A stretch of DNA of 64,000 nt from Marasmius tenuissimus (lineage: Eukaryota > Basidiomycota > Agaricomycetes > Agaricales > Marasmiaceae): assembly GCA_029532415.1 (NCBI GenBank), contig JAQOTA010000052.1, positions 3,844,001 through 3,908,000 of the forward strand, given 5' to 3'. The translations under genes were made by a program, and so were the position numbers. Shown in pieces: positions 33,862 to 45,555 of this stretch (its first letter is position 1; each line of letters begins with the position of its first letter). Below the pieces are notes generated by a model that was not told where the DNA came from, ran no database searches, and saw only the letters and a program-made list of their open reading frames with translations.

Positions 33862-36800
33862 TCAGTCCACAAAAAAACCAACACCAACTTCAAAGACACG
33901 TACACGCAATGAGGAATCCGGGGAAGAAAAGAAGTAAGATCTTCGCCCTTGCGCCTGCTCAGCCAAGCACCTATTAACCACTTGGTTGATTACCCCCTTC
34001 TTCGCCGTTAGATCCATCCCGAAATGCTCCTCCAACTGTCGCCTCAGCTCTCTCTTTGTCACCGTGTTCAAGTCCACGTTGCTCAGGATCCCGCTCACAG
34101 CGTTCTCGATCTCCGCATCCGACGGCATCCCCGGTGGGCTTGCATTCGGGCTCCTCGAGTCGGAGGGAAAATCTAGGTAGTTCGACCCAGATCTCATAGA
34201 AGTCGGCTGGTGCAGCATACTACTCTGAGGCGCACCGAACGGCGTCATCGGAGCCGGCATACCATACTGCGATATCGGGGTATTCCTTCCAGACTGGTAA
34301 CCAGGGCGAAGGAGCGAGGGAGTAGCTACGTTCTTGACCGGCGCCAAATGGACCACCTTGGCCATGGTTGATAGTCTCCCTGCCGTAGATGCAGGCGGTG
34401 TGCGATTCGGCGTAACCGTCGTTCTTGAACTTGGTAAGGGGTACCCAGGAGCCGATGCTGTAGTTCATTTTCCTGTGAAGGTAATACCACGTTAGCTACA
34501 GCAGGCGAAGGAGAGGCGAAAACATACGTAGTCACTCCAAGACTTGAGAGGAATAGCTCTCGGGTCGAATTTTCCTTCGTCCTGTAAGGTAACGGAACAT
34601 CAGGAACCACACTCGCACCAAACAAAAGAGAAAAGCGTAACGTACGTGAACGATCTTCTTTCCAGATTCTCCGAGTACCAAACGTGTCTGACCCACGAGC
34701 AGTCGTCCATTCTCCAGAGGGAGTACAGAGGGAGGAAGAACGTGAAGGCCGGGATAGCGAGGATGTAGAACAACATCCACCCTATCATGTCCCACTTCCG
34801 ACGGAGGATGAAGACCAGGGCTTGAAGACCGTAGATGACGGCCAACATAATAAGAGACTGCACTGGCACAGCCTGATCACCACGAGCGACGTTGACGATG
34901 AGATAGGTGAGCTATAATGGTAAAACGAAGCCGTTAACAAGAACGAAGGATGAACGAGCATGAAAGAGAAACAACTCACGTAGACGACCGTAATAGGCTG
35001 AATCAAGGTCGAGATCAAGTCAATCATGACGACGAATCTCATAGAGAAACAACAGAAACCGCAAAGTCGGTCCAAGAAGATGAGCTCTCCCAAGTTGTGC
35101 ACCGTCAAGTTGATCCAACGACGACGCTGGGACAAGAGAACCTTCCAGTCGTCTGGAGCAACAGTGTACGCGTGAGCATCCCGAACGAATTGGGTCTTGT
35201 GCAGCGGGAAGTGTTTCAAGAGCAGCGTCGTGAGGTAACGATCTTCTCCGAGATGGAGGAGGTTCTTCATGTGGAGTGTGTCGACGCGGTTCTCGGAGTA
35301 ATCCTGGATGACTTGGTTCGAGATGAGGAGCGGCTTGTGGGTGTCTAGCATGAAATAACCGGTAAGACAGGCAACGGAACCGAAGAGGGACTCGAAAGCT
35401 TTCGCCATGTGATGGGAGATGAAGTACTCGTAGACCTGCATCATGGTGATGATGGACTGCTTGGCGTTCGCGAGCTCCGTCTCACCACAAGCACCGAGGA
35501 GCTTCTTGTCGTGAATCATACTAGAAGAAGCCGTTAGTTCTTGAAGCACGAAAGGAAAACGAATAGAGCATACGCGGAGATAAGACGCTTAACGGAGACG
35601 GTCGTATCGGCATCAACAGTGAAGAGGTACTCATAGAAAGTCGGGTTGACTCCAATGACATTCTTGATCTGATGATACATTTCCAGTTCGAGAGCGTTCA
35701 TCGGGGCGTTGAAGTGGACCTAAACGAGCAAGACAGTAAGCGTAAAACCATCTTCGAAGACCACAGGGAACATACCTTGTTCAAGAAATGCATAACTACC
35801 ATCTGCGAGTCACGCTTTCCACGATTAACCGGCCTCGACCGCTCGTTCGGCTTCTCAACCTTAACCACGACGAGATACGGCACAACGTGTCCAGAACACT
35901 CGTAAAGCCCAGAGTAGACCTTCCCCATGTTGTGCTGCTTCGCTCCTTCTCCCAACGAAACGAAACTCAACGGCTCCGGGTCCAAGTTGGGGTCAGCTCC
36001 CAAGATATTTAAGACGATCCGAGGTGTAGGCCTATCGTTATCTGAACCGACGATCATACCGTCGCAGATGACGACGAGGAGTTTCCGCTTGTCGTCGTAC
36101 TTGAGCTGAGCGAGGGAGTCGATCGTCTTTCGTAACGACGAATCACCTTCCGTATAACAGGGAACCTGGCAGATAACGAACTTGTCGTGGTCCTCAGGTG
36201 CTCTCGGACTACCAAAGTTGATAGAAGCCAAGAACTTGAACCTGATAACGGATATCATGATGATGGAGATGGCGAGGAGGATGTACGTCGCGAACTGACA
36301 TTGGGCACTGTTCCGGTTATCGACCTTCCCGATGGTGAAGATGTTCCGAAGGCAAGTCTTCTGACGAGCGAGGATGGCACTGTCGATGTTGAGGTTATTG
36401 AGCTGCTTGGTGATGTCTCCGCCGTCACTGTTGAAACGGAAGATGTCGATGACGGCTGAATGCATGAAGTCTCGATCTCCGGAAGCACCGTCGGGGGGAA
36501 CTTCGCCGTTGGGTGCAGACAGACTACCGGAACTCTTGATGTAGTCGGTAACGTCGTAGATGAGGCCGTTGTAGACGCCGACAGACCGAGAGGAATGTGC
36601 CATGTTCTTGATTTCCTTGGGAGAGTAGCCGACGAAACCAACACGAGCGAGGTAGCGCATCGTGATCATCTGCTCGTAGTACCAGTCGGGCCGAGAGTCG
36701 TTGGTGTAGGAACGGAAGTCGTGATAGAGAGCATTGGGGTCCGAGTTGTTCTTCGGGTTGAACGAAACGAAGGGGCTGAGGTTTCCGTTGACACCGTCAC

Positions 36801-39800
36801 AAACGGCACTGATCTAGAGAACGAGAGAAGTCAGAGAAGCACGCAGAACGACAAACAAAAAAACATACCTGCATAGGGAACATATCGTCAACGGATTTAC
36901 CCCCGTAAGCCAAGACCTTCGGCTCAATGACCGGCACAGCCCTCTGATGGAACTGCGAGAGCTTCGTCAAGTCGAAAACCTCCCCTCGTATAGCCGTCAT
37001 GACATTATCTGGGTTGTTCTGGAACGAGTGACCCGCCAGCTCAGTCGTACTGTAAACGTGCTGAGTCGGACAGATCAACAACCCGAGGACGGCGATAACG
37101 AAGATGGAGCATCCACAAGCAAACCAAATCATCATGTTGAGAGCGAGCTTCTCCCTCCACGCCTGTCGAATATCTAACCGCTTCATGCGACCGATGTAGG
37201 TCAAGCATGGGTTCGGGAGCCACCAGCACAAGGCGACCCAACGACGACGAGCAGAGCTTTCTTTGACAACTTCGGTCATCTCACCCTCCTGAACTTCGCC
37301 GGGAAGAGCCTCCTTGTTGGCTAAACCAGCCTTCTCAGCGTTGTGGAACATGTTACGTGAGGGGGCATAGCTCTTCGAGCCAAAGTTGGATGCCGAATCG
37401 TCTCGTTAGCTGGTCATCCGGCTACGGTCGTCTTCGCTGCGGAGAGAACGGTTTTCGTCGTATTCATCGTCGTATTGGTCGGCACGAATGAAAGGGGAAG
37501 CGTTGGAGACGAGAGGTAGCTGTTGACTGGAGGGGTTGAAGGCATCGCCGTAGCCGGCAGCCCAAGGGTCGTCACCTTCGGCAGCATCGAGACCAGGAGA
37601 GTGATAAGGAGCATACGGGTCGGCAAGGGCACGAGGACCGAGTCCTGCTTCTGCCTCAGTGTCCCGCAAACGGTTGCGTTTCTGTTCTTCAACGTCCCGT
37701 GAACGAAGTTGATCTTCGAGAAGGTGGAAGGCTGCTTGCGAAAGATAGACCTATAAGCAGCTCAGCTATCTGTTCAACGAGAAGAGAGGGAAAAATCTCA
37801 CCTGTTGGTTCCCAAGAACAATATCCATGCTCTCTAACCCAAACGCCGTCCTCGCCTGCTGCACCCTCTCCTTCTCGGTACCCTCCATAACCCCAACCTC
37901 TGCCATTCCCGCCCCATACCTCTCACAAAACTCATCCGGCGTCATATTCACCTCAAACACAACCCCACACCTCTTCGGAATCTCCGCCAACCCAAAGCTC
38001 CGGACTTGGCCCTTCACACTCCTACCCTCCAACTGATTCGGAAGCTGAGAGTCGTTCGGGTTAACACAGAAGACGTGCCACGCCTGTGCTTCGTCCAACG
38101 TCTCGAAAAGCGTATCCAACGCCGCTCGGAATTCTCCCGCAACACATCCGCCAGGTTTCGTAGCCGCTTCGTCATCCTTCCCGAAGGGGGATTCTTTGCC
38201 AACCATCGTGTCGGCACTTTCACGAACCGTAGGCATACGGCGAATGGTTCCCTTCCTCCTCATAGAAGGAGCACGCATGGGCTTGACGTTCTGCTGAGCA
38301 CCAACGATGGTCTCTTCGTTGCGAGGATGAACCTGCATAGCGATAGCTTTACCGCTGAAGAGCCCCTTGACGAACGGATTGATAGATCCTCCAGTCTCTC
38401 CTCCACCTGAACCGACACCAACGGCACCGGCATCGCCTGCACCACCACGAAGAAGGGAGACGAAATCTGAGTTGAGCTCGTGTTGGTTACGCTTGAGGAA
38501 GTTCTCCGAAGAGTAGGTGACGGGACCGTTGAAGTGGTGAACGGTGAACGTTGGGTAACCGCTGCGGTCGATGGAGCCGGTCTTGAAGGAAGAGTGGTTA
38601 CCCCACCGTTTCTGGAAGGCTTCGACCATGGTGTGGTTGGTCTTCTTCGGAGCTCGCTTCGCTTGGTCGTCCATGATATGAACGAGACCGCCGGGCTTGT
38701 TTTGGAGAGCCGGACACACTCGGTGTTGTCGAAGTAGGTAACTTGGGGAACGTAGTCAGCAATACCTTCGCTTTGGTATTCGGGGAGGTGGGATTCGAAG
38801 AGTTTTCGTTGGGTCCAATGATGCAAACGTTCGTTGGGGAAGTTGATGCAGAACTGGTCGAGGGAGTTGGGACGGGAGGTCATGTTCTGGGGACCGGGGA
38901 GATCGAAGAGGGCAAGGAAGGTGCTGAAGTCGTCTTTGCAGAGGCGTTGGTTAATATGCTCGTTCAACCAGGCGAAGAGGAGGGAATAGAGGGACTTGGC
39001 CAGCTCGTCTCGGTTGTCGGAGGCACCGTCGGGGTCGAGGAAAACGGTACACATCTCCTTCTTCACCAACTTGGACTTGTAGGAGAGACAAGCCTCAAGC
39101 TCGCTCTGTTGGACACCGAGGAAGTCGGCGACGATACCGCAGACGTCCGTATTCCTACCGACGGCGGCATCCTCGTTTCGGTGACGGTCGACGGTTAATT
39201 CGAGGTTGCCGAGATGGAGGATAGCAGCAAGGAGCTGGCAGGTCTGGGCTACGTGACGTTTGGAGAAGCCGATCGTCTTGAGCGCAACCTTAAGCTGCTC
39301 AAACCGTACAGAATCGTCATCTCTAGCAGTACCACCACGAGGTGCAGTAGCACCAGGCCGCTGCCCCAGATATCGGTACTGGGTCTTGTCGTCGAGATGA
39401 AGGTGAGCCCGTTCCTCCTGCGAAGCGCCAGCAACGAGGTAGTAGAAAATGTGGAAGTTGCGTTCACCACTCGGGGCACCAGCAACACGATTCTTCTCGA
39501 GGTAGTACTCGAGGGTCTTCGCACCGGTAAGACGGCCACGATCCGAGAACTGGAGTTCGGTGTACTTTCCGAATCGAGAAGCGTTGGGGTTGAAGAGGGT
39601 ACGAGCGTTGCCAAAGGATTCGAGAACGAAGTCGGCTGCTGGGACCTGGCTGGCGAGCTTGGAACCTTTCTTCCCGGGATTGGAAACGGAGAGTTCGAGG
39701 ATCGTTTTGATAGCGAGACGACGGGATTCGGATTTGCCAGAGCCGGTTTCGCCGCTGTGAAAGGAATGGAATTAGCAAGGTCTAGAAACACCGAAACAGA

Positions 39801-40257
39801 AGAACGAAATGTATGGAAAGAGAAAATGGCATAGCCATTCGGGATTACAATCTGCAGCACGGTGATGGTCACCGTAGACCGCACACGGGCACGAAAAAAA
39901 GGGGAATAATGCAACTAAAGCTCACCTAAAGACAATGGCCTGGTCCTGCGTGGTCCTCTTCATGTGGTAGTAAGCGTTGTTGGCGAGCTGAAAGATATGC
40001 GGCGGCTGCAATTCCTTGTTCAACGTTGTATTCCGGTACTCTGCAGCATACTTGTGCAAGACCGAATCCGCGTTCGAAGCGACGTATTTGTGAGGGTTGA
40101 AGGCAAGCAGGCAGCTCGAGCCAATGTTCGTATAGATGATATCGGTCATGAACCGTTCCCTGAGGCAGGCGACAATCACATCGTCGAATATGTTGGAGAG
40201 CTTGCTGAGGTTGTTGACCGACTCTAGGCGTTGTTGAAGCGTAGACTGCCGGTTCAT
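33862..40257 (-). pseudogene. Class V chitin synthase with myosin motor domain (copy B), inactivated
   Basis: Full-length layout on the minus strand. A myosin motor begins near the start, with P-loop SGETGSGKSE just after the first intron (near 39755), and runs to about 37800. Then come a membrane segment, a cytochrome b5-like region, and the chitin synthase core with TVDADTT (near 35610), [21 protein letters not shown] (near 35125) and several membrane helices. A DEK_C-like tail ends at 33862. Such enzymes make wall chitin at hyphal tips. At least three lesions break it: a one-base loss near 38705 in the motor, an in-frame TAA at 37406-37408, and a one-base loss in a G run near 34697. In-frame losses remove three codons after DADTTV and about six residues after ACLTG. 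A functional copy presumably lies elsewhere in the genome. Confidence 0.85.
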
Positions 40258-40456
40258 GATGGCCAGTCAGCGTTAAAAGGCGAATGAACTGTCATTGCCG
40301 TCGAGTAAAAATCGTGAGTTCATCGTTGTCCCTCCTCGCCCAAAGGCAAAGCAGCAACTTACCTGATTCCCGTGTCCTCCCACCAGAACTTGTTCAATTC
40401 CTTCCTAAAGCGATCTTGACCAAGCGTAAAAGGCGTCGAAGAAGGAAAAAGAGAGA

Positions 40457-40604
40457 CTTGAACCGGGCAAAGAGGAGGGAGTAGAGAGATTTGGCGATCT
40501 CACCTGTTGATTTCCAAGAAAAATATCCGTGCTTTCCAACCCAAACGCCGTCCTCGCCTGCTGCACCCTCTCCTTCTCCGTACCCTCCACAGCCCCAACC
40601 TCTC
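40457..40604 (-). pseudogene. Scrambled shards of the chitin synthase motor domain
   Basis: Two motor-domain pieces sit side by side about 200 bases upstream of the pseudogene start. The piece at 40496-40604 matches 37796-37902 (EGTEKERVQQARTAFGLES, with its intron donor). The piece at 40457-40495 matches 38964-39002 (AKSLYSLLFA). In the gene they are 1.1 kb apart and in the opposite order, so a simple deletion cannot produce this arrangement. Confidence 0.75.
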
Positions 40605-40779
40605 TGAAGAGTGGCAGCGAGGTAAGGGCGAGCTAACCTACCTCGACAACCATACAATTATCTGAATTGGGGGTTCCATCAGCGCGCATTCGTCCTTAGT
40701 GCGGAAACGAAACGTACCCACATTCGGGAGATACTCTCTGGTCTGAAGGTATGTGATAGTGCCGATTCGACGCCATAGT

Positions 40780-42860
40780 TTCCGGGAAAACCGCTTTGAT
40801 CCTAGCAAGCTGAGTGAGCGTATATCTCATCAAAAAGTGAGGCGAGTACTTACCGTCTGAAATCAGTACTCAAATCGGCTCTTCTCCAACTCTATTCTAC
40901 GTTCTACTGTTTGCCATTACGGGCCAAGGGCGAATTCAAGATACGCATTGGGGATGTTCAAGGATTCTTGAGCTCGTTGATGGCCTTAGTTTAGTCAAGG
41001 TTTGAGTAACAAGATCTATAGAACAATACAATCAGACTCACCGGAACTCTGTCAGTACCAGATGATGAACGAGAAGATGGACGTTCGAATGCAAAGAGCG
41101 TTTCGCCTAAATTTGGAATACTCCGAGGATGGAAATTGCCGACGACCTCGGTGATAAGATAACACGGCTCCCGATCACAGACTCCAAGGCACCGGAATAT
41201 AGGACCAGGGTTTGTTACCTTGGTTGACTGACGACGACGACGACGACGCCCTCGACCCTGTTGGCTTTTTTGAGCTTCGTGACCCCAATTTCTCTGCATT
41301 CATGCCCTACAAGTATCCCGTTATTCTTGAAACTGGACAAAGCCGTAAGATGCAACAGTACCAAAGGAAAATGTAAACTGGGGCAGTGGTGCGTTTCTAA
41401 TGCTTCTCTAGTCTGTAACAAAGTACCTGACTGGGTGTGTTGATTTACTCTATGACATTTCTCATTTGTGCTGCTCGCACATCGCCTACGCTTACCTCCC
41501 CGTGGACACCGCTACCGTGAACTCGAACGGAACTTCAATTTGGGTACCGAAATGCAACTGACATATGGCCTTGGGCATAAGCTTGTTTCGCTGTTAGCTA
41601 CGGCGCCGACGATTTTGATTTCCAACGAAACGGATGTGTCTAGCTCGCTCTACTGGCCTGACACGAACCGAACCGTATCGTGACCTCCACACAACGACCC
41701 AAAACACTATCTTCAACTTCGGTTTTGAATATTGATGACGGCTTTTCACATCGATTCGGCAAACCCTCGATTGGTCTTGCTCCCCCTCGCAAACCACCCA
41801 TCTACATCCTTGCGGTCTTTAGTCCTAATTCATGGATGTACCGACTGGACAAAGCTCAGTAAGAAAGACTCCAAGACCGCCACTCATTGACTTACACTAA
41901 CATCCCGCTTATTCAGGCATCCCGACCTTCCAACACACTGCATTCTCCGGTCTTGTGTCCGTGAAAACCGAGCCATCCGCACGACTTGCCACGCCGTTCA
42001 TTTCATCTGTATCAAGACAAACAGAGATGCGTTCCTCCTCGGGAGAAACATCTTTGGATGCCTCGGATTGAACGGCGGTGAATACGTCGGCAAAAACGCA
42101 CCTTTCAGGTTAACAGTGAAAGGTACCGTTTCAGTTCAGTTCGACGCTTTGAACTGAATGATTCTAATTTTTCCGTAGTGGAAGCAAACGGGAGAAGCGT
42201 CGTCCAGATCGCCGTACAGGACGTTCAGGTACCTGGGAAATATTCTGGCGTGTAAGGTTCTCCGGGCGTCGTTGGGAGGAATTATGCGCTGGGTAAGTTG
42301 AAGCTCGCCGACGTTAGCGATACAACTTCCTTTACTCACCCGTGCGTCTCGTTTTGTTCTGGTATCTACTTGCATCTTTGCTGACCTACCTTTTGTTTTG
42401 CCTGTAGGTCTCAACGCCCGCCAAATCCGACATGGTACCCGTAGCAAACCCCAACACACCTCGGATAGTTGTCGCGTGGGGCCAGAACCCTGTCAATTCC
42501 GAGCTGGGATTGGGACCAGATGAGCCGGAGGGCTGTACGAAGCCGACGAGCGCAGTCGTAAAGGTTTAGATTGAGGAATGACGTCATAAAGTCGCGCAAA
42601 TCTTGGAATTCTTCGCGACTCAATGACGTCATCCAGCCTCGAAGACTTTGGGTTGGAACGTTATTAGCGTTTATCTTTGCCCATGTATTTGCGGTACTGT
42701 ACTGAATCATTAGTCCCTTTCGTTCCTCATGTTGCTGTGAATTTCCACCTTCCTCGTCTTTATATCGGGAGGAAAATCAGCCACTCATGAGATCTTGAGG
42801 TCGCAAACTCAACCCCAACTGCATTGCGCGCACGTTTGTCTAAGTTGAACGTCGCCTGTG
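40780..42860. repeat. Segmental duplication flank, copy B (matches about 28650-30780)
   Basis: Partner of the copy A flank. It has the same order of conserved blocks, including the run of CGACGA triplets near 41230 and the CRE palindrome at 42578. Divergence is substantial with many indels, so the duplication is old. No gene recognised. Confidence 0.7.
42578..42632. repeat. CRE-bearing palindromic element, copy 2
   Basis: The best-preserved copy. ATGACGTCAT lies at both ends, GTCGCG and CGCGAC are inner arms three bases from each end block, and GGAATTC is central. Outer and inner arms pair perfectly. Confidence 0.8.
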
Positions 42861-45002
42861 CTCTGTAGATCCGTTGATGGTTGAGGTGAGCACTACCGTT
42901 TGCTTCGCACCTCGTAGCTCTCGCTGATCCCATTTCAGCGAGTATATCCGTCACAAGAGGTTAAACTTTCGTTCTCCTTCATGACATTATACCGTCGGCT
43001 CCAGCTTAGAATTACGGTTTTAGTCAACTTTCGATTGATTTCAAATCTTCAGCGTAAGTTTGCAGACCTTCTATTCTATCCAAGTCTGACGATGATCCAG
43101 CTCCCAGCAAGGCTGCACTTTCTTCGCTTCCAGGCTTTACCTACTTGCCTCGTTGCCGTTTTCACCCACAACCGCGAACACCGTCTGCGAATATCAAATT
43201 GTTGGAAATATACAATGCCAAATCTTGGCAGCCCAAAACCTGGGTGCGTATCCGTCTACACCGGTGACTAGATTTTGAGCCAGAGGGCAGCAGGGCTTGC
43301 CTTCAGTTGTGGTGCTCTTGAGACTTTCCAAATTCTAGACCGACGGCTAAGTCAATGTATGAAAGTGGTAGAGTCTTCCCGAACGCATCGTTCTTTGACA
43401 GGACTTGTTTCTCGTCTATGTAGAGTCGAGAGTTCAATTGGTAGGTTGACCTCTCACCACCAACGCTGACTACCTTCGAGCGACTTCAATCTTTCAAGGT
43501 ATATCTCAACTTCCCATTACCAAGGTGATTCGACCTTCTCTTTTGTTACTCCACTGCAGGTCTGATTGTTTTCTTCAAGTATCTTTTACTACTACTGACT
43601 GTCGGCGTCTTGCGATTCGGTTGCTGATTGTTTGACCTTGGCGCTCAGCATTGCCACAAAAATACGCCAAATTCAAACTTCAGTTAACCTGAATTGGTAC
43701 TGATCATAATCAAGTATTCTTTGCCAGACCCAGTCTTGACGGCGCGGAATCGAGATTGGCTGTTAAGTTGGTCCTCTGGCGGCAGAGGTTGGTCGTCACC
43801 TGGGTATACGGTATCTCCAGAATGTGCTGAATAGCCATCGAGTATGGCCCCCAGTGGAGTAGAGAACCCCGTTCTACCTTCTACGTAAGTAATAGGTGAT
43901 AAAATCTCTTGCTGGGACATTGGTCTGAGACGAATGCTAGTCCAAATCAACAACTCGGCCGGCACTTAACGGCAGCTTCGATGAAATTGCACCCACGCGA
44001 GCCAGAGGATGCTGACACGTCTCGGGCACTGCCACTCCGTCCCTTTGCCCTCGACAATTTCCTCCTCGCTTGTCCAACTGGCGAATTTGTACTTACAACT
44101 TCAATTCAACTCTGGATAGACAACAACGTTCAGCCGGTGTCTGAAAAGAGGGAAAAAGATAAGGGTGAGTTTGAATGCTCGTTCTTTATATTTGTCTCTC
44201 GCTAACGTTGAGTCAATCCCAGCCGTCTTGCAGCCTTTAGTGCTCACAAATCTCTCTTCAGCCGACAACGTCGATCGTGCAGGAGCTAACTCTCGAAAAG
44301 TCTCCCCATTCCGTTGGTGGCACTACCCTGCATTCACCCCTCCTACGCGCGTGTCCAATGAACCTGCCAGTCCTGCGCCCTATTCAACGATGTTGAGCAG
44401 GTACAGTACGTTCAATGTCAACTCTACGCCAACCTGAACGTGCTCTCAGGCTGCGGCCTCTACTTATCGACCTCTATTTCTGCCTGCTGCTGGAAGTTAT
44501 CATAGTCATGCGCTCGGAAATTAGAAGGCGATGGTTGGTTAGAGTTCATACGCATGCTTAGTAGCATCTTTGGGGCCGATACTAGCGCTATGAGAAGACT
44601 CCTCTACCGTCCCTTTTGTGCTCAGTACGGTATGTTTTACGTCGGTCATTTTGTAGGTATCCCTACTAACTACTTTGCTCTTTTCGTATCAGCGGGCGCT
44701 TTGTTCCGAACCAGTCGCTATGATAAGTCTGGGTTTGGCTGAGGGATGTCCACTTATTTTTTAGCGGGATCCGGTGTGTTGTTGTTTTTTTCGGAATGGG
44801 GCTCTTAACTTGTTACTGATCCTACTTTTTTGTTGCCCAACAAGGGATATGCCCTGACCCTAAACGCCATCGTCAATGTCGGGCACCCTGTTCGCCGTGG
44901 ATCTCTCTTTTTTCTCCGGCACAGAACATATCAACTCCTTGAGAACGTTCCACCAGCGTACCTCTCGGAAACTCTCCTTGATCTCTATCCGTTATGAGCG
45001 TC
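42861..45002. other. 2.1 kb without a recognisable gene
   Basis: Many short frames on both strands, none with family features or spliced continuity. No match to the stretch right of copy A was evident. Confidence 0.4.
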
Positions 45003-45057
45003 ATGACGTCACTAAGTCGCGCAAATTTTGGAATTCTTCGCAGCTCAATGATGTCAT
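45003..45057. repeat. CRE-bearing palindromic element, copy 3
   Basis: Third copy, outside the segmental duplication as I can trace it. It starts ATGACGTCAC and ends ATGATGTCAT, with central GGAATTC and inner arms GTCGCG/CGCAGC. It lies about 500 bases upstream of the TET/JBP-like gene, so it could act on that promoter or be a small mobile element. Confidence 0.7.
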
Positions 45058-45555
45058 CACGCCATTGAAGAGCTTTGACGAACTCCCTTTCCCTCTACCC
45101 TTGCGGAATGTTCATGGTGAGAGCCTCGTTCTGAATTGTTCTCGCTATCACTGACGACTGCTCGTCAGCGCCTCTCTTTCCTAGCGGTAGCTGTCTGTTC
45201 TCAATGCAGGCATACCGTGCGTATTGTCCGGATATCTACGTTTGTAATCTCGTAACTGCGTTGTGAGATGAATGAATCCTTCGATCTGCCACTACTGTGC
45301 CTTGGACATGCTTCGACCACGCCTTGATACGAAGCCGCATTCAGATCAAGGGGAGCTCCACTGATTCTGTTTGGCGCTGTTGAGTGATCGATAAAACCCA
45401 GCACGGCTGCCTCGTTGCATTCGTTCTTTTGTTTCTTCCTTCTGGGCCTCCTTCCTATCCCTCCCTCATCTTGTTTCTCACAGCTTGTTTCCCTCAAGTC
45501 AGTCACTCATTCGTTGTACTATACAAGTCGCTAACTACATTTCTCAGATTCAGTC

